Below, one piece after another: positions 37,917 through 46,889 of a stretch of DNA of 64,000 nucleotides. The DNA is taken from contig CANLPZ010000001.1 in NCBI GenBank assembly GCA_947493145.1, positions 1,013,501 to 1,077,500 on the forward strand. Reading direction: 5' to 3'. The stretch is from an uncultured Paracoccaceae bacterium. Its GTDB lineage: Bacteria > Pseudomonadota > Alphaproteobacteria > Rhodobacterales > Rhodobacteraceae. Position 1 is the first letter of the stretch. Every line of letters starts with the position of its first letter. The position numbers were made by a program, and so were the translations under genes. The notes under the pieces were generated by a model. It had not been told where the DNA came from. It saw only the letters and a program-made list of their open reading frames with translations, and made no database searches.

Positions 37917-37936
37917 GCGAGACCCGAAGGTCTCGC
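37917..37936 (-). terminator. Hairpin between TRAP binding protein and permease genes
   Basis: GCGAGACC / GGTCTCGC with a 4-base loop (TTCG on the minus strand), followed by GCTTCCTTTTTGG. A second, longer pair TTCCTTTTTGG / CCAAAAAGGAA overlaps the tail (37875-37914). Together they probably reduce read-through from the binding-protein gene into the permease gene. Confidence 0.7.
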
Positions 37937-37950
37937 ACCAGATTTTAATT

Positions 37951-39045
37951 TTATTGGAGTGTATCCGCGTGAGCACGGCCCAAATTCGCGTTCGAGGTCT
38001 GAGCACCGGCCCAGAACGGCACTACCACATCAGCGAAATCTTTCTGAGACTGCCAAACTTCTGCGAAGAATTCGCTCTCGTCCGCAGCCGCCTGCAACGC
38101 ATTTTGTGCAGCAGCCATATACTCAGTGAAATACTCTTCTGGTGTGTCTTCCAAGATCACGCCATGGTTTTCCGTCAAATCATGAAGCGCACGGCCATTT
38201 TCGTAGATACGGTACGATAGTGACTTGGAAAGCGACGCGTTCGCGGCAACTTCCAATGCAGTTTTTTCAAGTTCCGATAGGCTGTCATAGAAATCGCCGT
38301 TTACATACATGTCGGCGTTCACAACAACTTGGTGCAGACCCTGAAGATAATAGTGCTTCAGTACGTCTTGGAATCCAAAGACTGAGTCAGGCTTGGGACA
38401 GCACCATTCGGCCGCATCGATCGTGCCTTTTTCCAGCGCTGGTAGAATGTCACCACCACCCATCGCAACCGCAGGCACACCAATATCTGCATACGCAGCA
38501 CCAACCATTCCAGGAGGCGCGCGGAACCGCATCTGACGGAAATCATCCATGGATTCAATCGGCTCTGGGAACCATCCCAATGCTTCGGGGCCAACCGGCT
38601 GAAGCATGAAGCCTTTGACGTTCACGCCCATCTCATCCCAAAGCTGGTCATACAGTTCTTTGCCGCCACCATACTGGAACCAGCTTAGAAACGCGATGTT
38701 GTCCATGCCGACGCCGGCACCCGCGATAGGGGCACCAAATAGGTTGGCAGCAACGTGCTTACCACCCCAATAGTGGGTCCAAGCAAAGCCACCTTCAACA
38801 AGTCCCGCATCAACCGCATCAAGAATGTCACGCGGGCCAACAATTGCACCTGCGGGCAGAACTTCGATCGTCAAGGACCCACCCGTTAGCGCGGCGACGT
38901 CGCGGCCAAATTCTTCGAGCATAAACACTTCGTCCGCGGTGCTGGGCAACACGGATTGAATACGCAGCACTTTTTCAGCAAATGCAGCTGATGTTGTTAA
39001 CGCAAGTGCCGCCACACTGGCGGCTAGATGTTTTAGTTTAAACAT
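37951..39045 (-). CDS. TRAP transporter solute-binding protein (DctP family)
   Basis: 364 residues with a signal peptide (MFKLKHLAASVAALALTTSA, cleavage near AFA-E). Ligand-site landmarks: MRFRAPPGMVGAAYADIG, GGGDILPALEKGTIDAAEW and the CCPKPDSVFGF segment, which occupies the position of the EWxxP ligand loop in keto-acid binding proteins. The substrate is probably an organic acid; the local GMC oxidoreductase suggests an alcohol or hydroxy compound. First gene of the minus-strand TRAP operon. Confidence 0.92.
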   Translation of the reverse strand: MFKLKHLAASVAALALTTSAAFAEKVLRIQSVLPSTADEVFMLEEFGRDVAALTGGSLTIEVLPAGAIVGPRDILDAVDAGLVEGGFAWTHYWGGKHVAANLFGAPIAGAGVGMDNIAFLSWFQYGGGKELYDQLWDEMGVNVKGFMLQPVGPEALGWFPEPIESMDDFRQMRFRAPPGMVGAAYADIGVPAVAMGGGDILPALEKGTIDAAEWCCPKPDSVFGFQDVLKHYYLQGLHQVVVNADMYVNGDFYDSLSELEKTALEVAANASLSKSLSYRIYENGRALHDLTENHGVILEDTPEEYFTEYMAAAQNALQAAADESEFFAEVWQSQKDFADVVVPFWAGAQTSNANLGRAHADTLQ

Positions 39046-39157
39046 GTGTTCTCCTCCCTAGAGATATGCCTTCGCTGTCGTCCTTGCTTTGCTCAGGGTT
39101 GAAGGCGCTTCCCTGAAATGTTTTGGGCCTAAAGATGGCCGGTTTCGTTCAGTCGCT

Positions 39158-40759
39158 TCATGATCTCAAATCCTCCAATATAAGATCTGCAGCTTTCTCA
39201 CCGATCATGATGCAAGGGGCATTTGTATTCCCGCTTACAATTTTCGGCATGATTGACGCATCTGCAACGCGCAGCCCGTCAATACCTTTCACTCGCAAAT
39301 TAGGGTCAACAACGGCCATGTCATCGATCCCCATTTTGCAAGTTCCTGTTGGATGGTAGATTGTCACCGAAGTACGGCGTGCCCAATCCAGTGTGGCATC
39401 TTCGTCATCTATTGCGACATTGTCACCCGGCGCGTGTTCTTCGCTGATGTATGATTTCAATGGACCAGTTCGTGCAATTTTTCGCGCGATCTGAATGCCC
39501 TTAACCAATGTCTTGCAGTCCTGCTCAGTGGCGAGGTAATTCGGATGAATTTCTGGAGGGTCATCCATATTGGAAGACCGCAATGAAAGGTGCCCAGTGC
39601 TTTCTGGGCGAAGTTGCAAAACAGATGCTGTGAACGCCGAAAATTTATGTGGCCCTTCGGATGGCTTATCGGCGCTCCACGGTTGGATGTGAAATTGGAT
39701 ATCCGGTGTTTCAAGGTGTTGTTCTGTCTTCAAGAACCCAGTCCCTAAGCTTGCTGCCATTGTCATAGGCCCGCGCTGGGTCAACGCATATTGGACGGCC
39801 ATCATGCCTTTCTTAAACACGTTGTTGGTTTCGACATTAATGGTGCTAAGCGGTGTCTTAAACACAGGCCGCGCTTGCAGGTGATCTTGTAAATTCTTGC
39901 CGACGCCTTTTAACGCGGCATGTACATCTATGCCGTGCCGGTTAAGCTCCGCTGGATCCCCCACTCCTGACAACATCAAGATATGTGGCGATCCAATTGC
40001 GCCCGCGCTCAGGATAACCTCTCGTCTCGCACGAATTGTTTCCATGCCATCATTGCGTTTTACACGAATGCCAACTGCACGCCCGTCTTGGATCAGCACC
40101 TTTTCCGTATGGGTTTCGGTCAAAATAGTTAGGTTTTTACGGTTCTGCGCCGGCTTCAAATAGGCCGAAGCAGACGAACATCGACGCCCGCCCTTCATGG
40201 TTAACTGAAAATAGGAAACGCCTTCCTGATCTCCCGAATTGTAATCCTTTGTACGCTTAAACCCAGCGGCTTCTGCCGCATCGAGCCAGATATCGACAAC
40301 TTCTCGTGTTAGGCGAGACTCTTGAACAGAAAGCGGGCCGTCAGTTCCGCGTTCATCCGTCTTATGCCCACCGTGCCAAGTCTCCGAACGTTTGAACAAA
40401 GGTTGTACGTTGTCCCAAGACCAACCCGAACATCCCAATTGCGCCCAATGGTCATAGTCTTGCGGCTGCCCTCGGACATAGAGCAGCCCGTTTATTGAGC
40501 TTGACCCGCCAAGTACTCGGCCGCGGGGCCACGCAATCGATCGTCCGGCGATGCCTACATCCTGTTCCGTTTGGTACATCCAATCAAGCTTTGGGTTTCC
40601 CATTGTACGGAAATATCCCACAGGGATGTGGATCCACGGATTACGGTCCTTAGGGCCGGCTTCGACCAATGCAACAGTTACCCGTGCATCAGCAGACAGA
40701 CGGTTCGCTAACGCGCATCCGGCAGAGCCGGCACCAACAATTATGAAGTCAAACTCCAT
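39158..40759 (-). CDS. GMC family FAD-dependent alcohol/choline-type dehydrogenase
   Basis: 533-residue flavoenzyme. Dinucleotide-binding FIIVGAGSAGCALANRLS at the N-terminus, GGSSSINGLLYVRGQPQDYD (GMC signature 1), LSAGAIGSPHILMLSGVG (signature 2), and the C-terminal HPTGTCKMG with catalytic His, then IMPKIVSGNTNAPCIMIGEK. Relatives oxidise choline, polyethylene glycol, aliphatic alcohols or sugars. Location between a TRAP transporter and a divergent IclR regulator suggests it oxidises the imported compound. Confidence 0.92.
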   Translation of the reverse strand: MEFDFIIVGAGSAGCALANRLSADARVTVALVEAGPKDRNPWIHIPVGYFRTMGNPKLDWMYQTEQDVGIAGRSIAWPRGRVLGGSSSINGLLYVRGQPQDYDHWAQLGCSGWSWDNVQPLFKRSETWHGGHKTDERGTDGPLSVQESRLTREVVDIWLDAAEAAGFKRTKDYNSGDQEGVSYFQLTMKGGRRCSSASAYLKPAQNRKNLTILTETHTEKVLIQDGRAVGIRVKRNDGMETIRARREVILSAGAIGSPHILMLSGVGDPAELNRHGIDVHAALKGVGKNLQDHLQARPVFKTPLSTINVETNNVFKKGMMAVQYALTQRGPMTMAASLGTGFLKTEQHLETPDIQFHIQPWSADKPSEGPHKFSAFTASVLQLRPESTGHLSLRSSNMDDPPEIHPNYLATEQDCKTLVKGIQIARKIARTGPLKSYISEEHAPGDNVAIDDEDATLDWARRTSVTIYHPTGTCKMGIDDMAVVDPNLRVKGIDGLRVADASIMPKIVSGNTNAPCIMIGEKAADLILEDLRS

Positions 40760-40780
40760 AAATTCCCCAATTTATCAATT

Positions 40781-40801
40781 AATGAGACTTTTTGTCTCGT
40801 T
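40781..40801. promoter_or_regulatory. Palindrome between GMC gene and iclR-type gene
   Basis: GAGAC-N5-GTCTC, extended to AATGAGAC / GTCTCGTT with one mismatch, in the 63-base divergent gap. The position and symmetry suit the operator of the adjacent IclR regulator controlling both directions. Confidence 0.5.
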
Positions 40802-40822
40802 TATTGCATAAAAAATCGTACA

Positions 40823-41635
40823 ATGATTCGCACAAAATGCACGAAAAAAATTTACGAAGGGAAAAAGAAGTTGGCGTCAGCACGAATTCCAACCAATCTC
40901 AGAACGCTTTTGATCTTGGAAATTTTAGGAAAAAGCGACAGACCGATGACCGCAACTCAGATCAATGACCAACTTGGCCTGCCAAAGCAAACTGTTCACA
41001 GGCTATGCGTCACGCTTGAAGATAACGGTTTTATAACGCGACCCGGCAATGGCAAGCATTACCAAATTGCACGCAGGCTTCGCGAACTCGGGTCAGGATT
41101 GCTTCACAATTCACGAGACCACGTTGCACGGCATCAAATTCTAAGTGACGTTGCTGAAACCGTCCGAGAAACAGTGAACTATGCTGTTCCGAGAAACGAT
41201 GGCATGAGTTACCTCGACCGCGTCGAAACGGATTGGCTTTTTCGCATTCAGTTGCCGATCGGGACGAGTGTCCCCTTCCACTGCACAGCCAGTGGAAAAG
41301 CGTTTTTAGCAAGTCTTGCGCCAAAGCAGCAACAAGCGATGATCAACGCCCTTACACTCAAGAAAATGACAGATCATACCCATGTTGTGCCTCAAACGCT
41401 TTTGGAAGAACTCCGACAAATCCGCAAACAAGGTTATTCAATTGATAGGGAGGAGTTTCTGGAAGGCATGGTTGCGATCGCTGTGCCCGTTCAAGATAAA
41501 CAAGGTCGATTTATTGCTGCGCTTGCATATCACGGACCAACGCAACGTGTGTCTCTGACTGAGGCAATCGATCGAAAAGATTTCTTGGTGGCGGCCGCGG
41601 AAAAACTCAGCCGAGCTTTAATGTATGGCGTTTAA
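40823..41635 (+). CDS. IclR family transcriptional regulator
   Basis: 270 residues. N-terminal winged helix (LLILEILGKSDRPMTATQIN, LPKQTVHRLCVTLEDNGFI) and C-terminal IclR effector domain with LPIGTSVPFHCTASGKAFLA and GYSIDREEFLEGMVAIAVPV. Divergent from the GMC gene. The ATG start has no clear ribosome binding site; a TTG at 40871 preceded by AAGGGA would give MASARIPTNLRT and 254 residues and is a real alternative. It probably controls the TRAP/GMC locus. Confidence 0.9.
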   Translation: MIRTKCTKKIYEGKKKLASARIPTNLRTLLILEILGKSDRPMTATQINDQLGLPKQTVHRLCVTLEDNGFITRPGNGKHYQIARRLRELGSGLLHNSRDHVARHQILSDVAETVRETVNYAVPRNDGMSYLDRVETDWLFRIQLPIGTSVPFHCTASGKAFLASLAPKQQQAMINALTLKKMTDHTHVVPQTLLEELRQIRKQGYSIDREEFLEGMVAIAVPVQDKQGRFIAALAYHGPTQRVSLTEAIDRKDFLVAAAEKLSRALMYGV

Positions 41636-41899
41636 CCCATGAAATTCATTGGGGCGAGTGCATGCACGCAACGGCTCGCACCATGTTGCCGAGCGGATTG
41701 CCACATACGCAGGTGGCTTCTCATTAGGTAATGAGCAGAGAAAGCCCTCTTTGAAAATTCAACTTCTACTGCGCAAATATCGCTGTTTTGGCTGGCAACT
41801 TCAATAATGAGGCGAGCCGCTTTGAAGCCTCGGAGCCGTTGCAAGGTCGGGTTTCGTGCGACATAGGTCACGGGCAATCAAAGCTCAAAGACCTTTGAT

Positions 41900-43045
41900 C
41901 TATGCGACCCTTTGCCCTTTGCTCCAAACACCTTGGATCGCACAAAGCCGTTCTGACGAGCGCACACGAATAAGATCGCCACGCTTGCCATTGCTTATTG
42001 TGCCACGGTCATGCAGGGATGTGGCTTCGGCTGGATTTTTTGTCACACAAGCAATCGCGCGCGGCACGTCGTTCCAAAGTTCTGCCAACAAAAAGGCCGA
42101 TTGCAACAAACCTGATGGCACGTAGTCCGACGAAATAATGTCCAACAAATTTTCCTGCGCTAGATCGATGGCTGCAACGTTACCCGAATGGGACCCGCCA
42201 CGGATCAAATTTGGCGCTCCCATCATCACCGCAATACCATGGTCTCTACAGGCTTGGGCTGCTTCAAGTGTGGTTGGGAACTCCGCAAAACCAACACCGT
42301 TATTTGAAGAGGTCGCGACATGATCAGACGTGGTATCATCATGGCTGGCAAGAACCGCGCCCAAACGTTTGGCCTCTGCGACTGCACCTGCTTCGTGTTT
42401 CGCGCCGAATTGTTGTTGCAGTTTTAGTAGATTGGCGACGTGTTCTTCGAATTCTTGGTCATTCATTCCGCGTTTTTTCGCAACATAGGTTTTGAGCGCC
42501 ATAAGATCGCGGAACTGTCTTTGATACGGCGTGTGGTCCATCAAACTAACAATCCCGATACGGTCATCTGCCCCGAATTGTGCCAGTTCTTCGAGCAAGG
42601 TTTGTGAACAGATTTCAGCGCGCAAATGAATGAAATGGCTGATTTTAAACAAGCCCTGTTTGCGAGCCGACAACAAGTCGTCTGCAACTGATCGCGCGTA
42701 TTCGCCGTATCCGCCTTTACCATTTGTGTGGATCGAACCAGCACGCAATGCATCAAAAACAGTCGTGATACCGGTAGACGCAAGTTCGGCATCATGCGCC
42801 AAAAGCGCTGGCATTTGCGGCCAGCTTACATCTGGGCGTGGCTCTAAGTGACGTTCAAGGTTGTCAGTGTGGAGTTCCACCAGACCGGGCAAGACAAAAT
42901 CACCGAGGCAATCGATCGCCCCATCCGGAATTTTGTCACCTTCGGAAATATCTGTGATGATACCGTTTTCAACAGTTACTGACCCGCGTTGAACTATCGT
43001 GTCCATAACCAGTTCAGCATTTGCAAGGCACACATCGCCTGACAT
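41900..43045 (-). CDS. phnM: C-P lyase pathway diphosphatase PhnM
   Basis: Removes diphosphate from alpha-D-ribose 1-methylphosphonate 5-triphosphate, the step before C-P lyase. Amidohydrolase fold: FVLPGLVELHTDNLERHLEP holds the first metal histidines, LASHDDTTSDHV near the second metal site, and SSDYVPSGLLQSAFLL near the C-terminus. 381 residues from MSGDVCLANAEL. The frame extends to 43096, which would overlap the divergent DUF1045 start by 2 bases; I prefer the internal start, moderately. It is separated from phnN by an opposed gene, so it needs its own promoter. Confidence 0.9.
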   Translation of the reverse strand: MSGDVCLANAELVMDTIVQRGSVTVENGIITDISEGDKIPDGAIDCLGDFVLPGLVELHTDNLERHLEPRPDVSWPQMPALLAHDAELASTGITTVFDALRAGSIHTNGKGGYGEYARSVADDLLSARKQGLFKISHFIHLRAEICSQTLLEELAQFGADDRIGIVSLMDHTPYQRQFRDLMALKTYVAKKRGMNDQEFEEHVANLLKLQQQFGAKHEAGAVAEAKRLGAVLASHDDTTSDHVATSSNNGVGFAEFPTTLEAAQACRDHGIAVMMGAPNLIRGGSHSGNVAAIDLAQENLLDIISSDYVPSGLLQSAFLLAELWNDVPRAIACVTKNPAEATSLHDRGTISNGKRGDLIRVRSSERLCAIQGVWSKGQRVA

Positions 43046-43094
43046 AGAACCGTCATCAAACTGCGTTAAACTGTTGTGGTTGAAAGGGGAATTC

Positions 43095-43766
43095 ATGACA
43101 TACTCTCGGTTTGCGATTTATTTTTTACCATCAAATGGTTCATTGGCTCAGTTCGGGGCGACTTGGTTAGGGTGGGATACCATCACCGGCACAACGGTAG
43201 CTCAACCTGACATAAGCGGAGTGTGTGACGTGACGGTGACACCCCGCAAATACGGATTTCATGGAACCCTCAAACCGCCATTTAGATTGGCCGATGGTGC
43301 CACGTTCGAGGAATTGAAAACCGCTGTCGCCGAATTGGCGCAAGATACTTGCCCAGCGCAGGCGGCGGGATTGGAATTGTCGGCTTTGGGACGTTTTTTG
43401 GCGCTGACCCCGACGGGCGATATGACCGATCTTTCGCGCGTTGCTGGCGCTTGTGTACGCAACTTGGACCAGTTTCGCGCCCCCGCATCGCAAGCAGAAT
43501 TGGATCGTCGTCGCCAATCGGGATTGACCCCCAGACAGGAAGCTCATTTGTTGGACTGGGGGTATCCTTATGTCTTTGACGATTTTAAATTTCACCTGAC
43601 TTTGACAGGACGCCTGCCGGCCGAAGACGTGTCCCATTGGCGCCAAACCGTATTGACCCAATTGCCAGATTTGCCCACGCCGTTTGAAATTGCAGATATT
43701 GCGCTGTGTGGGGAACGCGAAGATGGTTTTTTTGAATTGATCCACCGTTACGCACTTTCAGGATAA
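43095..43766 (+). CDS. DUF1045 phosphonate-associated protein (2H phosphoesterase-like)
   Basis: 223 residues from MTYSRFAIYFLPSNGSL, preceded by AAGGGGA. Two histidine-containing motifs fit a 2H phosphoesterase-like fold: YGFHGTLKPPF near residue 55 and FKFHLTLTGRLP near residue 166. The family occurs almost only in phn clusters and is a candidate 5-phosphoribosyl 1,2-cyclic phosphate handling enzyme; this is not proven. It runs opposite to phnN and phnM, and its last 19 bases overlap the end of phnN. Confidence 0.87.
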   Translation: MTYSRFAIYFLPSNGSLAQFGATWLGWDTITGTTVAQPDISGVCDVTVTPRKYGFHGTLKPPFRLADGATFEELKTAVAELAQDTCPAQAAGLELSALGRFLALTPTGDMTDLSRVAGACVRNLDQFRAPASQAELDRRRQSGLTPRQEAHLLDWGYPYVFDDFKFHLTLTGRLPAEDVSHWRQTVLTQLPDLPTPFEIADIALCGEREDGFFELIHRYALSG

Positions 43767-44293
43767 AGCAAATGCACAGCACGCGCGACGGTGTGTTCTA
43801 ATGCATCGTCGTTACCAAGCTGAATCACGTTCAACCCTGTTGGCAAAGGTTTGTTTGCCTGTTCTAACCGTTTTTGAATTTGCTCCTCGTTTTCTCGCCC
43901 ACGGTTGCGCAGCCGCTGCACCAACGTATCTTCTGATGCCGTGATATTGAGGACGATAAAATTGTCAAAAGCATCGGCGCCTTTCATAAGCGCGCCGCGC
44001 GAGAAATTTGCCAGACACGTTGTGCCGGCAGCCACATCAGCATGCACTTTCGTCGGGATGCCATAAAACAGTTCATGCGCCCCCCAATGCACGGCGAAAC
44101 CACCTGTTTTCGCCGTGTGTTCAAACTCTTGAACAGTCACAGCGTTGTAATCTTCGCCGCCCAAATCAGGTGCGCGCGTTATCGTTCGTTTCACCAGCTG
44201 AATTTCAGGCCGCGCGGCTTGAATTCCCAACATCACGCTGTCTTTGCCAACGCCGGATGGTCCAACAACCGCGATAAGGCGACCCAAACTCAT
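43748..44293 (-). CDS. phnN: Ribose 1,5-bisphosphokinase PhnN
   Basis: 181-residue guanylate-kinase-like enzyme that phosphorylates ribose 1,5-bisphosphate to PRPP, recycling the C-P lyase sugar. P-loop VVGPSGVGKDS at residues 9-19, KRTITRAPDLGGEDYNAVT as substrate loop, and RLRNRGRENEEQIQKRLEQA as lid. Overlaps phnL by 4 bases. Convergent overlap with the DUF1045 gene is unusual. Confidence 0.92.
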   Translation of the reverse strand: MSLGRLIAVVGPSGVGKDSVMLGIQAARPEIQLVKRTITRAPDLGGEDYNAVTVQEFEHTAKTGGFAVHWGAHELFYGIPTKVHADVAAGTTCLANFSRGALMKGADAFDNFIVLNITASEDTLVQRLRNRGRENEEQIQKRLEQANKPLPTGLNVIQLGNDDALEHTVARAVHLLYPESA

Positions 44294-44979
44294 GCGGCGA
44301 CCCCTTGCGCAAAACGCGCAACATTGATTTCGCGGTCACAGACACTGTCACGGGCAGCTTCGTCATGGAATATCCCAATGATCGCAGCGCCGCGTTCTTT
44401 TGCGTCTTCGATCAGCGACAAGACCACTTCGCGGTTGGCGGCATCCAAACTGGCGGTCGGTTCATCCAAAAGCATCGCTGGATACGTATGGGCAAAGCCA
44501 CGCGCGATATTCACACGCTGCTGTTCACCGCCTGAAAATGTGGTGGGTGAAAGGGACCATAACCGTTGCGGAATATTCAATTTTGCCAACAGCTCTTCGG
44601 CCCGCGCTTGAGCGGCTTCGGCGGAAACACCCACGGCCCGAAGCGGTTCTGCCACCACATCCAATGTGGAAACACGTGGCACAACGCGCAAGAACTGGCT
44701 GACATAGCCCAAAATTTCGCGGCGCAGGGTGATCACCTCACGCGGTTCAGATTGCACGATGTCTGTACCACCAATTATGATCTCACCCGATTGAGTCAGA
44801 TAGTTGCCATAGATCATCCGCATCAGGGTGGATTTCCCCGCGCCCGAGGCGCCGGTCAGCGCGACACATTCGCCCTTGGCCACTGACATAGAAACATTGG
44901 TCATAACTTCAATCACGGCGCTGCCTTGGTTGTGCAGGGTGAAAGTTTTTGAAACGTTGTTTAGTTCGATCATTTTCAC
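44290..44979 (-). CDS. phnL: C-P lyase accessory ABC-type ATPase PhnL
   Basis: 229 residues. Walker [22 protein letters not shown]-loop VSQFLRVVPRVST, signature FSGGEQQRVNIARGF and Walker B AMLLDEPTASLD. PhnK and PhnL are ABC ATPases without permease partners that bind the PhnGHIJ complex. Overlaps both phnK and phnN by 4 bases. A second Met two codons in (MIELNNVSKTF) may be the true start. Confidence 0.94.
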   Translation of the reverse strand: MKMIELNNVSKTFTLHNQGSAVIEVMTNVSMSVAKGECVALTGASGAGKSTLMRMIYGNYLTQSGEIIIGGTDIVQSEPREVITLRREILGYVSQFLRVVPRVSTLDVVAEPLRAVGVSAEAAQARAEELLAKLNIPQRLWSLSPTTFSGGEQQRVNIARGFAHTYPAMLLDEPTASLDAANREVVLSLIEDAKERGAAIIGIFHDEAARDSVCDREINVARFAQGVAA

Positions 44980-45746
44980 ACCTGCAAAACAGAAGAAACA
45001 AGGAGTTGGCTATAGGCGTGCTGTGGGTCATCTAGCACTTGGTCGGTGAGGCCTGCTTCGACCACATGACCGTCCTTCATCACCATCAAGCGATCCGCCA
45101 ACAGGCGTACAACCGCCAAGTCATGGGTGACAATAATTGCCGACAATCCCATGTCGCGAACCAAACCGCGTAGCAAATCCAAAAGACGCGCCTGCACGGA
45201 CACATCCAATCCGCCTGTGGGTTCATCCATGAAGACCAACCGCGGTCCGGTCACAAGGTTACGGGCAATTTGCAACCGCTGCTGCATCCCACCCGAAAAG
45301 GTGATTGGGCGGTCATCAACGCGGTCCGCGTCAATCTCAACGCGCTCTAGCCAATCGGTCGCCTTGGTGCGGATATCGCCATAATTGCGCGCCCCAACAG
45401 CCATTAACCGTTCGCCGACGTTTCCGCCTGCGCTGACGCCCATTCGCAACCCATCGCGTGCATGTTGGTGGACAAAGGCCCAATCCGTTCGCGACAACAT
45501 GCGTCGTTCTGGTTCTGACATGGTAATCGTGTCGCGTGGCCCATCGGTGCGCGTATCAAACAGAACTTCGCCAGCGTCAGGATCAAGATGACCTGCCATG
45601 CAATTCAGCAGCGTGGATTTTCCCGACCCAGACTCACCAACAATCCCCATGACTTCGCCAGGGTACAGGTCGAAACTGACGTCTTTGCAGCCGATATGGG
45701 ACCCATAATATTTCGTTATATTTTGAACGGACAACAAGGGGCTCAT
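44976..45746 (-). CDS. phnK: C-P lyase complex ATPase PhnK
   Basis: 256 residues from MSPLLSVQNITKYYG. Walker [17 protein letters not shown], signature FSGGMQQRLQIARNL, Walker B RLVFMDEPTGGLDVSVQARL; similar to oligopeptide-type ATPases, as expected for PhnK, which docks on PhnJ. The frame extends 32 residues into phnJ and is not used, because ATG 45746 makes a 4-base overlap with the phnJ stop. Confidence 0.94.
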   Translation of the reverse strand: MSPLLSVQNITKYYGSHIGCKDVSFDLYPGEVMGIVGESGSGKSTLLNCMAGHLDPDAGEVLFDTRTDGPRDTITMSEPERRMLSRTDWAFVHQHARDGLRMGVSAGGNVGERLMAVGARNYGDIRTKATDWLERVEIDADRVDDRPITFSGGMQQRLQIARNLVTGPRLVFMDEPTGGLDVSVQARLLDLLRGLVRDMGLSAIIVTHDLAVVRLLADRLMVMKDGHVVEAGLTDQVLDDPQHAYSQLLVSSVLQV

Positions 45747-46654
45747 GCGGTGATCTCCAGCTCGCGTTGCGTTGTAAGTATTTCGCCGTCCCCAGCTTGC
45801 GCCATGGCGCCAACAAAACCAGCAGCGCGGCGGCCTTCGCAATAATCAGTGTCAGAACACACGTACATTCGTGTGCCGTCATCATCGATGATCACCTCAT
45901 CCAAGTAGCTGTCTTCAGCACCGCAAAGTCCGCAAGGGTGATCTGCTTTGGACGCCTCAAACGGGTGATCCTCGAAATCAAGACTGACCGCATTTGTATA
46001 AGGTGGCAGCGCATATATGCGTTGTTCACGGCCTGCCCCAAATAATTGTATGGCAGCCATATCGCCCAATTTCGGATTGTCGAACTTTGGGATCGGTGAC
46101 GGATCCATGACATAGCGACCTTCGACCTTTACCGGATAGGCATAGGACGTCGCGATATGACCGTGGCGGCTGATGTCTTCGTATAATTTAACATGCATTA
46201 ACCCATATTCTTCTAGGCTATGCATCTTGCGCGTCTCGCTTTCACGAGGTTCCAAAAACCGTAGTGGTTCGGGGATTGGAACTTGATAGACAAGTATCTG
46301 CCCTTCGCTCAGCGGTTCTTCGGGAATGCGGTGGCGGGTCTGGATGACCGTGGCATCACCTGTTGTTGTCGTTGTTTCGATCCCCGCCGTACGTTCAAAA
46401 AACGTGCGGATAGATACCGCATTCGTCGTGTCATCGGCGCCTTGGTCGATGACTTTAAACGTATCCTCAGGGCGCAGCACTGCGGCTGAAACCTGAACAC
46501 CGCCGGTCCCCCAACCATAGGGCATTGGCATTTCGCGGCTGGCAAACGGTACCTGATACCCAGGGATCGCTAGACCTTTTAAAATGGCGCGGCGGATCAT
46601 GCGTTTGGTTTGCTCATCTAAGTAAGCAAAATTGTAGTCACTGGTCTGTGTCAT
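45743..46654 (-). CDS. phnJ: C-P lyase PhnJ (radical SAM-type)
   Basis: 303 residues. Catalyses the radical cleavage of the carbon-phosphorus bond of ribose 1-methylphosphonate 5-phosphate, giving methane and a cyclic phosphate. The cysteines for the 4Fe-4S cluster and thiyl radical are present in DHPCGLCGAEDSYLDEV and CSDTDYCEGRRAAGFVG. The N-terminal MTQTSDYNFAYLDEQTKRMI is normal for PhnJ. The gene starts 236 bases after phnI, a larger gap than any other in the operon. Confidence 0.96.
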   Translation of the reverse strand: MTQTSDYNFAYLDEQTKRMIRRAILKGLAIPGYQVPFASREMPMPYGWGTGGVQVSAAVLRPEDTFKVIDQGADDTTNAVSIRTFFERTAGIETTTTTGDATVIQTRHRIPEEPLSEGQILVYQVPIPEPLRFLEPRESETRKMHSLEEYGLMHVKLYEDISRHGHIATSYAYPVKVEGRYVMDPSPIPKFDNPKLGDMAAIQLFGAGREQRIYALPPYTNAVSLDFEDHPFEASKADHPCGLCGAEDSYLDEVIIDDDGTRMYVCSDTDYCEGRRAAGFVGAMAQAGDGEILTTQRELEITA

Positions 46655-46715
46655 CGTCGTGTCTCAAAACTTGTGTAGCGATTGCTCATCCAAGAATCGT
46701 TACCGTGGGGGAAAC

Positions 46716-46883
46716 ATGTCTGTTCTTGCTTTTTGGTGTGCTGCGTTTGGCGTGGGTGTATTGGCGCTTGATCGCTTAACAGGGGTTGTGCTGCGACTTT
46801 GGGCAAAAATTTGGCCGAGCGAATTTTGCGGTCCGGATGGGTTTCTTGTGGACACAAAATCAGGCCAAGGCGTGTTTGACTGA
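46716..46883 (+). CDS. Possible small membrane protein opposite the phn operon
   Basis: 55 codons, MSVLAFWCAAFGVGVLALDR then one hydrophobic helix ending in LWAKIWPSEFC and a polar tail. GGGGGA lies 5 bases before the ATG. It sits in the only real gap of the phn operon and on the opposite strand. A competing minus-strand frame (46651-46893, 80 codons) overlaps phnI and phnJ by exactly 4 bases each, like the true genes around it, but its product has no folded-protein character (Gln, Ser, Thr and Pro rich). I cannot decide between them. Confidence 0.4.
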   Translation: MSVLAFWCAAFGVGVLALDRLTGVVLRLWAKIWPSEFCGPDGFLVDTKSGQGVFD

Positions 46884-46889
46884 CATCGC

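Noticed and set aside
41632..41877. 81-codon minus-strand frame between iclR-type gene and phnM
   Set aside because: It starts with TTG, has no ribosome binding site and no recognisable motif; could be a gene remnant but I cannot support it.
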